Of a DNA stretch of 64,000 nt, positions 24,520 through 35,617 are shown one piece after another. This DNA is from Triglochin maritima (lineage: Eukaryota > Streptophyta > Magnoliopsida > Alismatales > Juncaginaceae). A model generated the notes under the pieces. It ran no database searches. It was not told where the DNA came from and saw only the letters and a list, made by a program, of their open reading frames with translations. The position numbers and the translations under genes are program-made. The stretch spans positions 2,993,501 through 3,057,500 of the forward strand of contig OY821777.1 in assembly GCA_963682175.1 (NCBI GenBank). Reading direction: 5' to 3'. The first letter of the stretch is position 1; each line of letters opens with the position of its first letter.

Positions 24520-25264
24520 CATATTGTTGAAAATTGGTTTAAATTTGTTAAGTATATAGAAAAACATGATAAAACGGTCGACCGATGGAATAGTTCGGTC
24601 AACCGATTTTATCAGTAGAGTTCAATGGTGAAGAACGATTGACCGGTGTTGGTGGACACTGGTCGACCGAAAATAACATGCACTTTTCAGAAGGGATAAA
24701 CGGTCGACCGGTGTTGGATACTGTTTGATCAAATTAATTAGACTTTTTTTGGAGTCAGGAACAGTCGACCGAAAAGTGGCAGTTGCGCTGATGAAAAACC
24801 GTGGAGCGGTCCACCGGTGTTGGACACGGTCAACTGAGTCTATTTAAGGGATTGTCCGCCCTTGTTTGTAAGTAATGCATAAAATATATTGTGAGTTTAT
24901 TTTCTTGAGAGAGATTAGGGCTAGAGACAAATCTAGAGTGCTTTGGAGAGTAAATTGTCTCAATATACTTGTAATCTCGGTTGTTGTTTTTTTTGGAGAA
25001 GCGGAAGAATGAAATGAAACCCGCAGGAGACCCCCCAAGAACGTTGACACGTTGCCAAACCTTATAAAATGAGTGTATCGTGGTTGTTTCAGGTGTGCAT
25101 TCATATTTGCTTGTGTTTTACATCTTGTGTGTGTTTGTCTCTTGAGAGTTTCCGAGAGAGCCAGAAGTTAGTTTTCCGCATTCAATATTCGTTTTATGAT
25201 TCCACTGGTGCATTTTACATGATATTTTCGTAGTAGCATTGTTAGATTCTCTCCCAACACATAT
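24520..25264 (+). mobile_element. Solo LTR with CGGTCGACCG motifs, TSD CATAT
   Basis: The LTR runs from 24525 (TGTTGAAAATTGG) to 25259 (CTCTCCCAACA), 735 bases with TG..CA ends, flanked by CATAT on both sides (24520-24524 and 25260-25264). Its first third holds about eight copies or near-copies of the palindrome CGGTCGACCG (24578-24835). These come directly before a TATA-like CTATTTAAGG at about 24838, so they lie in the presumed U3 promoter part. No internal domain adjoins it. Confidence 0.75.
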
Positions 25265-26290
25265 TTCCCAGGGAAAACTCCTCTCCAAGTTTTGACTAAA
25301 CGAGGAGAGCAATGGAACTTTTTGGGTGAGTACATATTTCAAGGAAAATAGATATTTCGACGGCGAACTCAACAAGAACCAAATCTTGAGACTATATTCC
25401 ACGTACCTTGCTTTCTCGCTGTCTAGCCAAAATGATGTTAGAAATTGGACGTTAATAAAAAAATATAATATTTCGACTAAGAGTATATATAAGTTGCTTA
25501 CAGACTGAGGGGAGGGGTTACCCACTAATGAGGCAATTTTGGAAAGCAGGTTATCCACCGAAAGTTTTTTTATGGCTTTTAAACGAAAACAAATTTCTAA
25601 CTCATAAATAAGGGAATACGAATTAGACTTTCCCGTCCTTTGTTCGGTTTCGAAACAGAAACATTTGATCATATTTTCTTCCCGTGCGATTTCACTAATC
25701 GTTTTTGAAGCATTAATTCGTTGATAAACCTAAACATTGTTGCGGTCAATAACTCCCACATCCATCTTCTTGTTCGTAATCGTCTTAATTTCAACACTTT
25801 TGATTAGAACTGTTTCATTAATGTTTTTCGGTGGTGCTTACGATTGGAACGTAATAACATGGTTTTTCATGCTGAGACTAATTCTTATGATTGTATTATG
25901 GATTAATATTTCAATTTATTTTCACTTTGAACATGTTCAAAGATATATTGCACTGACCGGTGTCGGTTATGCTACCTTCGCTTATGCTACCTTCGCTCAG
26001 CCAAACGCGATAGATGTGGTGGATCTTTGCCTTCGGTGACTCAAGCAAGGCTCATGTGCACCATTTCGAAGCATATATATTACACACTCCCACATCCTTT
26101 GGAGACCAACAAGACTTAGATCGGAGGGTTGGGTGGCTGACGGTTGTCTCTATTTTAACATTTCTATCGTTACTCCCGTAGATGGGACAAATTTTATATG
26201 TTGGTGTTGCTTTGTAACACCTTAAACATTTTTATATTAAGGCAAGTGACTACCGGCCTATCTCAAAACAAAACAAAACAAAACGTTTTT
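25265..26290 (+). mobile_element. Degenerate LINE 3' remnant
   Basis: Broken plus-strand frames match the reverse-transcriptase zinc-binding region of plant LINEs: STKSIYKLLTD (about 25474), then in another frame FWKAGYPPKVFLWLLNENKF (about 25540), then TFDHIFFPCDFTNRF (about 25660), and further on a LERNNMVF-like tail. Stops and shifts separate them. The right end is a CAAAA-repeat tail (26265-26284). The solo LTR adjoins its left side, possibly having inserted into the LINE. Confidence 0.65.
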
Positions 26291-26728
26291 ACTAAACCTA
26301 ATGTTGTGTTCACATCCTCCCATAAACAAAGAATTATAATCTCCCTTTTATGCAATCCCCAAATATCCTAACATTACTCAGTAAATGCCAACCAAGTTTA
26401 GCATAAAACCCAACATTTTTCTGAGTTATTGTTCACGTACAGATCACGTGAATAGCAACTGGAGGTTGGGACAGCACCTTCTGGGAATGATTGCCGTCCG
26501 ATTTGCGAGCCGTTTTTTTTGTTGTCTTCACGTTTAATTTCTTTACGCGTCCTATTTAGCCTTCGATTTTCTTTTCGTACTTAATCGAAATTGGAAGCAA
26601 TTCCAACAATTAAGCAAATCTAATAATGGCCTGTGAATTGTGATTCTTGTTTTGCAAATCCAAGTCATTATCAACATACCAGCTTTGCGTTGTTATGCTA
26701 ACTTCTTCTTTTTTTTGTTGGGAATGGG

Positions 26729-28479
26729 TAACATTGCCGTAATCTTTTTATATAATAAAAAAAAATCGAATTTTAGGGAAAAAAATTCTTTCCAAAAGTA
26801 CTCGGATCGTGGGTAAGAACCGCGATCCGTCCCCCCAACAAAAAAAACTTTTTTTTTTAAATTTTAATTTTTTTTGAAAATTTCACGGATCGCGGTTGTG
26901 AACCACGATCCGTGAAAAAAAAAAATTAATTTTTTTTAAGTTTTCTATTTTAGTTTTATTTTTTTATTTCTGTTTTTCTTTTTTATTGTAACTATTTTTA
27001 ATCTTTTTTTTCAAAATATGTTTTCTAATTTATATTATTTTTTAAAATCTTTTAAATTTGTTTTTAATTTTTTCAAAAATCGACCTCCAAATCACGTCGA
27101 TAACTCGACGTATTGAAATGTTAGGGTATTTTATAAATAAAAAAAATTCTTAACCAGAATAAGAAATTATTTACAACTAAATTTTAAACAAATACTAAAA
27201 CTAATTAAAACAAAAAATTGGTAACGTTGTCGAAAATTCGTAGGGTGTACACACATTACAAACAGTTTTGGATGTCGATACAGCAAAAAATTAAAAACAC
27301 AATTAATTTTTTTTAAAAATAATAACAATTACAAAACATATTTGGAAAAGAAATATAAAAAAAAAACTTAGTTAAAATGATTTAAAAAAAATTCAAAACA
27401 TAAAACACTACGACTAAAATCCATGACTTTATTTATTTTCTTTTATTGTTTTTGATTTTATGTTTTGATTTTTTAAAATCATTTTAACTATGTTATATAT
27501 ATACTTCAAAATATGTTTTCTAATTTTTATAAATTTAAAAAAAAATTAATTGTGTTTTTAATTTTTTGCAGTATCGACCTTTAAAAACTGTTTGTAATGT
27601 GTATCCACCCTACGAATTTTTGACAACGTTACCAATTTTAAAATGTACCTATATTGGTATTCGAAATTTAATTTTTTTTATTAGATAAAAAAATTTACCT
27701 AGTTAATACTATATTCTAAATTTTTAAAATTTGTAACGTTGTTGAAAATTCATAGGGAGAATACACATTACAAACAGTTTTGAAAGTCGATAAATAAAGT
27801 CACGGATTTTAGTCGTAGTGTTTTATGTTTTGAATTTTTTTAAATCATTTTAACTAAGTTTTTTTATTATATTTCTTTTCAAAATATGTTTTGTAATTGT
27901 TATTATTTTTAAAAAAAAATAATTGTGTTTTTAATTTTTTGTTGTATCGACCTCCAAAACTGTTTGTAATGTGTGTACACCCTACGAATTTTCGACAACG
28001 TTACCAATTTTTTGTTTTAATTAATTTTTGTGTTTGTTTAAAATTTAGTTGTAAATAATTTCTTATTCTCGTTAAGAAATTTTATTTTTTTATTGTATAA
28101 AATACCCTAACATTTCAATACGTCGAGTTATCGACGTCATTTGGAGGTCGGTTTTTGAAAAAATTAAAAACAAATTTAAATTTTTTAAATAAATAATATA
28201 AATTAGAAAACATATTTTGAAAAAAAAAGATTTTAAAAAAGATTAAAAATAGTTACAATAAAAAAGAAAAACAGAAATAAAACTAAAACAGAAAACTTAA
28301 AAAAAAAATTAAAAAAAAATTAAAATTTTCAAAAACAAAAAAAAAATTGTGGGAGGGGGGGGGGGGGGTGGGGGACGGATCGCGGTTCCTACCCGCGATC
28401 CGTGTACTTTTGGGAAAAAAATCTTCCTAAAATTCGATTTTTTTATTTTTTATTATATAAAAAAATTACGGTAACATTG
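26729..28479. mobile_element. Large foldback (inverted-repeat) DNA element, 1735 bp, TSD TAACATTG
   Basis: The ends CCGTAAT (26737) and ATTACGG (28471) are inverted, and both sides carry TAACATTG (26729-26736 and 28472-28479). The arms pair over most of their length: the terminal part with TCGAATTTTAGG, the 26980-27180 segment against 28020-28260, and about 27215-27445 against 27780-28017. No coding frame exists. The terminal parts contain GGATCGCGG hairpins and the right arm a run of 14 G (28355-28368). The 8-base duplication fits hAT; counted as 9 bases (GTAACATTG) it would fit Mutator-like elements. The terminal sequence is typical of neither, so the superfamily is left open. Confidence 0.8.
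26803..26914. repeat. Two GGATCGCGG hairpins in left arm of foldback
   Basis: Hairpin one is GGATCGTGG...CCGCGATCC (26803-26828). Hairpin two is CACGGATCGCGGTT...AACCACGATCCGTG (26884-26914), with one mismatch. The right arm has the partner of the first (ACGGATCGCGG...CCGCGATCCGT, 28375-28403) but no partner of the second. Confidence 0.85.
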
Positions 28480-28917
28480 ATTGTTGACTGCAAAGTTGTC
28501 ATAGTTTTTGAATTAATTTATTACATATCAACATATTTGTAAAGAAAATTTTAGTCCAACAAAGACTCACAACAACGTTCAGAGAGAGAGAGGGGGGGGG
28601 GGAATCAACGGCCATCGTTAAAGAGGTTTTCTTACGACGGATAATGTGATCGAGAAATTAACCAGGAATGTTAGGGTTCATACAATGAATCAATATCATA
28701 ACCGATTTGTCGCCGAACCCTAAATGGCCGATCTTATAGGAAAATTTGACAATCTATCATCTAAAAAATATCATTCACTTTGACTCTCTCTGAAAAAAAT
28801 GTTTTTCTTTCCACTTCTCCCCAAAATACCACTGCCTAAACCGTAAGACAATTTCCTTTCTCCCTCTTTCTCTTTATTTCTCTCTCTCTTTGAGCCCTCA
28901 AAAATCGTGAGGTTTAT

Positions 28918-29436
28918 AGTTCTCCACACCCAAACGATTTGAATTCTGTTCGTCATAAAACATCCTAAAAAACGGGTAGTTAAAAGTAGCATTTTTTCCC
29001 AAAAAATCTAAATTATTGAGGTTATATCGCGCACATATTGATTGCATTGAGCTTATAGAGATTTACAGTTCTCCACACTCAAACGATTCGAATTACGTTC
29101 GTCAGAAACATCCTCAAAAATCGTGCAGTTAAAAGTAGTATTTTTTCAAAAAAATCTATATTATCGAGGTCAAATTGCGCACATATCGAGCACATCGACT
29201 CCATCAAGTTTACAATTCTTTACATCCAAACGATTCGAATTACGTTCGTCAGAAACGTCCTCAAAAATCGTGCAGTTAAAAGTAGCATTTTTTCAAAAAA
29301 TCTATATTATCGAGGTCAAATTGCGCACATATCGAGCACATCGACTCCATCAAGTTTACAATTCTCCACACCCAAACGATTTGAATTCCGTTCGTCATAA
29401 AATGTCATCAATAATCGTGCGGTGAAAATGACATCA
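28918..29436 (+). repeat. Tandem repeat, about 147 bp unit, 3.5 copies
   Basis: The anchor (A)GTTCTCCACAC or its variant begins at 28918, 29067, 29214 and 29360, so spacings are 149, 147 and 146. Each unit also contains CAAACGATT(C/T)GAATT, CGTTCGTCA, TAAAAGTAGCATTTTTTC and GCGCACATATCGAGC. Copies two and three are nearly identical; the first and last are more diverged. The plus-strand open frame of 100 residues over it is a by-product. Confidence 0.9.
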
Positions 29437-29437
29437 A

Positions 29438-29665
29438 GTTCCTTCGAGCATCTATCGAGCACATCAAAACAAACTCAACAAACTGTTGTCGAGCCTTATC
29501 GAGCTCACATGCAAAAGGAATCGAGTATATCGAGCTTTGTTAGAAACACAAAAGGTCAGTCTGACTTCCATCGATTCAATCTACTCCACAAAACACTCAG
29601 TCTAATCCTATCGAGCTTACATACAAAAGAAATCGAGCATATCGAGCACAACAATTGTGTTCCTA
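29438..29665 (+). repeat. ATCGAG-rich low-complexity segment
   Basis: ATCGAG or ATCGAGC occurs many times, within two imperfect copies of a longer block (ATCGAGCT(C/T)ACAT(G/A)CAAAAG then AATCGAG(T/C)ATATCGAGC) at about 29490 and 29605. It follows directly on the 147-bp array, whose units end in the same motif. Confidence 0.65.
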
Positions 29666-30149
29666 TCAAACCTATTAAGCTTCGTTGGAAACACAAAAGA
29701 TCGTCCATTTTTTGTATCCAAACTGTTAGAACTCCTAATAAATCCTCAAGCCTGGAAATACATTGTGCTTGCCTTTCAAGGGGCGTTGCCCCTTGGAACC
29801 CCTGTCACCTCACCGGCAAGGTGCAACACCCTTCCAGGGAGCAAGACCCCTGACCGACCCGTTCGAGTGAGCATAAGGAGTATGAGTCAACTCCCACCGA
29901 AATCACTTTCCAAACATGCACAAACAACCCTCTCCTCCCCCTCGAAATACATATGGGTTCGACTACGACGGGGAATGCTTGCGTGAAAGAGAGAGAAGAT
30001 GCTTGACAAAGAGAGTTTTTTATTTTTTAAATGTATGAGTCCTTTGAGGAGAAATGAAAAGATAATCATATTTTTTGAGAGAGTCAAAGTTGATGATATT
30101 TTTCAGAGATTGGGTCACTTGGAGTATAGATTGTCAAATTTAATATCAC

Positions 30150-30831
30150 TTTAAAGGCTAAATTGTTCAAGTATTTAAGAGCAATGGCTTCTTAATCACA
30201 ACAAAATTACAGTTTTAAATGAGACTATAAAATCCGTTAAACCATTTTAACCGCACTTAATTGCACGGGTGTGGGTAGGAAAAGATGTGATGTTGTTTCG
30301 CTACACTCAAAAGAAGATGTGGGATAGCAAGGCAGCTCAAGGCTAGCTATCCACTCAGGTGCAGAAGCCGTTTGCAAAATGTAGATGATACACAAAAGGA
30401 AGAATTGTTTTGTATGTCTTTATAGGTTGTACTTAGTTTGTATGGGTCTCGTCTAGGGATTTATATTAGACTATGTGAGTGAGTCGTGTAATGTTTACTT
30501 TCACGTTTCTATCTGAGCGTCAATGTGTCATGCAAACACACAGCTCAAACGTATTGTAAACTGATTTCTTTTGCAATATATTAGTGGCACCTTAGGTGAC
30601 AAAAAAAAACAAATTCCAATGTCATGAATCACCTCTTGATCGGTAAAGTGTGGTAGAATTTCAGTATTGTACAACAAGTAATTTGGGGTATTCAGATTGA
30701 TTGTGAAAACATGAAAACTATTGTTAGAAGAACAAGATAGGGAAAGAAGTAGTTCATTTCTACTCTTGTAAATAAAATGGTTGGTTTCACAATTTCAAAT
30801 TCCATATTAATAATTATAATTAATCTTACCA
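30150..30831. other. Intergenic; possible retroposed 3' end
   Basis: No coding region is seen. The stretch 30290-30610 reads like the 3' end of a retroposed transcript, ending TTTGCAATATATTAGTGGCACC and then an A-run at 30601, but no target duplication was found. Confidence 0.3.
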
Positions 30832-33800
30832 ACTATTAGAACATTCATATAAAACCCAATGTATTCAGTCTTCCTTCTAGTCCACATACATTTCATCTCT
30901 GTATTTTATTAGTCCCATACTGCTCAAATGTAATTTTGTAATACAACCACTTGATATAAATACATCATGATCAATCTCTTATCATTTAAGAGATTGATAT
31001 CAGTTTATCTTAAATTCTTCTTCCAAGATATGTGTTTCAACATGGTATAAAGAGCCAATCTGGCCTAACAGCCCACTTCTTTTCCCCACCTCCCAACCCA
31101 CTAACACAAAACTCAGCCCGCCAGGCCCATCCTCGTCCTCTTCGTTGATTCGCCCGTTCTCCTTCCCACGGATCGCGATCCCACCCGTTCACAAGAAACA
31201 CAAACCTCATCCAACGTTCCACGTTTTCTCCAAGAAAGCACACCATCCTCTCCTTCCATTCCGCAAAACCCTGCATCCAACGGTCCAAATCTTCTCCGTC
31301 ACCCAACAAAACCACGAAACCCTACTCGTCTCTTCATTTCTCCCCTTCTTTGCCGCAAAAAGTGATTCCTTCACCGACGACAACCTCTTGTTCTCGTCGG
31401 CCACCCATCATGGCACCATCCACATCCTCCACCTCTACTGAGCAAGAAATTCCCGGTAGCACACGCTTGCTAACCATCCCCTCCAACCCTTCTTTCTCCG
31501 TGCATATTCGCCTGGATCGCGACAACTACCTTCTTTGGAGTTCTCATTTCGTTCCCCTCATTCGTGGACACGATCTTTTTGGCTACCTTGACGGTTCACT
31601 CCCATGTCCTTCCCCTTTTTTGCAACCGACACCGACCACATCATCTGCCAGTCCTTCCACCACCACCAACCCAGCCTTCAACTCTTGGTGGAAACAAGAT
31701 CAACTACTTCTTGGATGGTTTCGCTCAACCCTCACTGAGCCTGTCATGTCCCACATCGTCGGGTGTGAAACCACCAAGCCGCGTGGACCACCATCGAACG
31801 ACTCTATGCCTCTCATTCCAGATCACGTATTCTAAAGCTCCGCCTTCAGCTCCAAACCAGCAAGAAAGGTGGCTCCTCCATCACCGACTACCTTCAACAA
31901 ATGAAATCCATCTCTGATAAGCTCGCCGCCGTCGCCAGCCCCGTCTCTGATGCTGATCTCGTTCTGCATGTACTCTCCGGCCTCGGTCCTGAATATGAGT
32001 CTTTTGTCACCTCTATCACCACTCGTCAGGACCCTCTCTCCATTGAGGATCTCCATAGCATGCTCCTTTGCCAAGAAACTCGCCTTGAGAAACATCATAC
32101 TCCGGATCTTACTGTCAACACAACAACTAAAGCATCAGACAACTCTCGCAACAACTCCGGTCGTCCCAACAACCGTCCCAACTACCGCAATAACTCCCAT
32201 CGCAACAACTCCAGCTTCCGCAACAACAACAACAACAACAACTCCAGCAATCGACCCCGAATACAATGTCAGATCAGTATCAAACAGGGTCATTCAGCCA
32301 TTCAATGCTATAAGCGGTTTGATCCTACCATCCAATTTACTCTTAACCTCTCTGCTAATGTGATTTCTACCTGTCATGAAGTCAATGATGCTTGGTACCC
32401 TGACTCGGGCGCAACTCATCATCTGACAAATGATACTGGTGGTTTCCACGACTCGCAAGAGTATCTTGGATCAGATGTCATTCAAACCGCGAATGGCACA
32501 GGTTTGCCCATCCTTCGTACAGGATCTCTCACTTTTCCCTCTTCCCTCAAACCTTTACGCATGCATAACGTTTTTTATGTCCCTACTGTTACACGAAAAT
32601 TATTAAGTGTTGCTAAGTTCACTGCTGATAATAACGTTTACTTTGAGTTCTTTCCCACTTATTGTCTTGTCAAGGATCTATCCTCGGGGCAGGTCCTCCT
32701 CAGAGGTCAACTTAAGCATGGCTTGTATCAGCTTCAGTTCTCTGATCTTCCTCCTCGCAAGCTGGTATTTCTTGGTGAAAGAGCTCCTGTCACCATCTGG
32801 CATCAGCAGCTGGGACATCCCTCTTCACGAGTTGTTCACACCATTCTTCATCGTTACGGTTTGCCAGTTTCAGGCTCTAAAACTTTACATACATGTCATA
32901 CTTGCCCTCAAATAAAGAACATTAAACTTCCATTTGCTAATTCTACTACACAAACTACTGCCCCTCTTCAAATAATACATGCTGATGTTTGGGGACCTTC
33001 CCCTACTATTTCTTTTACTGGTAAACGCTACTATATCAGTTTCTTAGATGATTTTTCCCGTTATACTTGGATTTTTCCCATTACTTGTAAATCGGAAGTA
33101 TTATCTGTCTTTCAACGTTTTAAACTTCAAGTTGAAAATAATTTCTCTTGCAAAATTAAATGTTTTCAAAGTGATTGGGGTGGTGAATTTTCGTAACGTT
33201 TCTCGATATCTTTCTGAAAATGGCATCAGTCATCGCATAAGTTGTCCACACACACATGAACAAAATGGCACAATTGAACGCAAACATCGTCACATTGTTG
33301 ATACTGGTCTTTCTTTACTCAAACATTCCAGTGTTCCTAATCGATTTTGGGATGATGCCTTTCTTTCATCTGTTTTCTTGATTAACAGACTTCCTACTCC
33401 CACACTTAACAACATCTGTCCTTATGAAAAACTCTTTCAAAAACCTCCTGATTATTCTATTTTAAAAGTTTTTGGATGTACTTGCTTTCCCTATTTACGT
33501 CCCTATATGGCTAATAAACTTCAAGCTCGATCTACTGCTTGTGTGTTTTTGGGCTACAGTGTCAATCACAAAGGGTACAAGTGTTATGATTTAGAAATTC
33601 TAAAACATATATTGCCCGCCATGTAGTATTTGATGAAAGATCTTTCCCTTATGCTAAGATCGTGCCCACTATCAATGCTGAGGTATCTGGTAGTCGTAAT
33701 TATACGTCTGCTATACCTCAGCCTCATACAACTAACATAGCATCCCGACATTATCTTTTGACATCACCCTCTCCCAGCTTCCAAAACACACAAACCTCAC

Positions 33801-35617
33801 CACTCCAAGAAAACAACCCACCTCCACCACCAATAAATCCTCCAGTCACTTGTTCACTACTACCCTCCACTACACATGATACTCCAACTGTATCTCACCC
33901 CATGACCACAAGAACAAAAGATCAGACCCGAAAACCCAAGGAATTCCCTGGTTTCAAAACCTTCAATACTACCAAACATCCACCTCCACCCTCCACTCTT
34001 TCAGACACACCACCTTCAAATTTCTCTACTGCTGTCAAAAACAATAAGTGGCGGGCGGCTATGGATGATGAATATAATGCACTGATCTCAAACAATACTT
34101 GGACTCTTGTTCCTGTCTCCTCAGTTAATAATTTAGTTGGTTGTAAATGGGTATATCGAATCAAGCGTAATCCTGATGGCTCTGTTTTAAAATACAAAGC
34201 ACGTCTTGTTGCTAAAGGGTTTCACCAAGAAGTTGGAGTTGACTATGATGAAACTTTCAGCCCTGTTGTGAAACCAGTCACTATTCGAGTAGTTCTTTCT
34301 CTTGCTATTTCCAAAAATTGGCCTACTAGGCAGCTTGATGTGAACAATGCATTTTTAAATGGTGATCTCCAAGAGGAAGTATATATGTCGCAACCTCAGG
34401 GATATATTAACCCAAGTTTTCCACATCATGTCTGTCGACTCCAGAAAGCCATCTACGGCCTTAAGCAGGCCCCTCGAGCTTGGTTCCACAAATTATCAAC
34501 CAAGCTCACTCAGCTTGGTTTCCGACCAAGTCTATCTGACACCTCTATGTTTGTTTTGAATACAGGTCAACACATCCTGATTATCCTCGTCTATGTAGAT
34601 GATATTCTCCTCACAGGCAGCTCTCCGCAACTCATTTCTCAGGTTGTTTCAACCCTTAACTCTACCTTTTCTTTAAAAGATCTAGGCCTTATTCACTATT
34701 TTTTAGGGATAGAAGCACATAAAACACCTACTGGCATGTTTTTTAACCAACAAAAATAGATTTCAGACTTATTGATTAAAACCAACATGCACAACGCTAA
34801 ATCAATCACCACTCCCTCATGTCCTTCAATCAAATTATCACGTTACACTGGCTCACCCATGCATGACATTTTTCTCTATCGAAGTACTGTCGGTGCTCTC
34901 CAATATATAACTCTAACCAGACCCGACATAACATACTCTGTAAATCGTGTCTGTCAATATATGCACAATCCAAATAATAATCACTGGACTGCTGTAAAAA
35001 GGATCCTACGATATCTAAAACAAACAATCAATCATGGTTTGAATTTTGTTAGATCGTCTCCCACAACTTTAAGCCACTTGTCTGCATTTTCTGATGCAGA
35101 TTGGGCTGGGGACTCGGATGATCGACGCTCTACTTCTGGCTTTTGCATCTATCTTGGAGACAATCTGGTTTCCTGGAAATCAAAAAAACAACCCACGGTA
35201 GCTAAATCAAGCACCGAGGCAGAATACAAAAGTTTATCCCATGCCACAGCAGAAATCATATGGATCCAACAACTTCTTCATGACCTTCACCTTCCCTGCA
35301 CCACGCCTACTCTTTGGTGCGATAACATCGGCGCTACATTTCTGGCTGCAAAGCCGGTTTTTCATGCCCGAACCAAGCACGTGGAAATTGACTTTCACTT
35401 TGTTCGAGAGAAAGTTGCATCTAAACAACTCAACATACGGTTTATTTCCAGCAAAGATCAAACTGCGGATGTTTTCACAAAGGCACTACCGTCATCTCAA
35501 TTTAACCTTCTTCGTTCCAAACTCACAGTTCGCCCACTCCCTGTTCGCTTGAGGGGGGATATTAGAACATCCATATAAAGCCCAATGTATTCAGCATTCC
35601 TTCTAGTCCACATACAT
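30832..35617 (+). mobile_element. Ty1/copia LTR retrotransposon, defective, 3' LTR truncated
   Basis: The 5' LTR is 30832-31042 (TATTAGAACATTC...TTTCAACA). The primer-binding site TGGTATAAAGAGCC (31043-31056) is near the initiator-Met tRNA complement TGGTATCAGAGC. A purine tract GAGGGGGGA (35551-35559) precedes the 3' LTR, which starts at 35560 and stops matching after 58 bases (35617). Over these 58 bases the LTRs differ at four positions. The domain order protease, integrase, reverse transcriptase, RNase H is that of the copia group. The element is broken in gag-pol and lacks most of the 3' LTR, so it cannot move on its own. Confidence 0.93.
31410..35578 (+). pseudogene. copia gag-pol, inactivated by three frameshifts and one stop
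   Basis: Gag opens at 31410 (MAPSTSSTSTEQ) with a UBN2-type segment (RDNYLLWSSHFVPLIRGHDL). A frameshift near 31780 moves it to the frame that carries a zinc-knuckle-like CQISIKQGHSAIQCYKRFD, where the second Cys is Ser. The protease (WYPDSGATHHLTND) and the integrase zinc and core parts follow, ending at a stop at 33194-33196 caused by a shift. The integrase continues from about 33190 in another frame (HEQNGTIERKHRH), and a third shift lies near 33598. Reverse transcriptase shows LDVNNAFLNGDL and LVYVDDILLTG. An in-frame TAG at 34757 splits it from the RNase H part (SDADWAGDSDDRRSTSGF). Many breaks imply age. The host has no use for it that can be seen. Confidence 0.9.

Larger units (their letters stand above)
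28742..30148. mobile_element. Inverted-repeat element with internal tandem repeats (non-autonomous, class unclear)
   Basis: The left end (AAATTTGACAATCTAT, then AAAATATCATTCACTTTGAC, TCTCTCTGAAAAAA) is matched in inverted orientation near 30050-30148 (reverse complement AAATTTGACAATCTAT, AAAATATCATCAACTTTGAC, TCTCTCAAAAAATATG). This gives terminal inverted repeats of roughly 90 bases with small indels. Between them lie the 147-bp tandem repeats, an ATCGAG-rich stretch and a GGGGCGTTGCCCC hairpin. No transposase and no clear target duplication were seen. Large terminal repeats with mixed cargo recall Mutator-like elements, but this is inference. Confidence 0.5.

Noticed and set aside
29123..29853. 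Open frames of 100 and 143 codons as genes
   Set aside because: They are produced by the 147-bp tandem repeat and the ATCGAG-rich tract; no start context or domain.
28735..30157. Target duplication for the inverted-repeat element
   Set aside because: No matching 8-10 base flanks could be found at the inverted ends.
31901..33196. A 431-codon open frame that could be listed as a host gene
   Set aside because: It is the middle of copia gag-pol (zinc knuckle, protease, integrase), ended by a frameshift.
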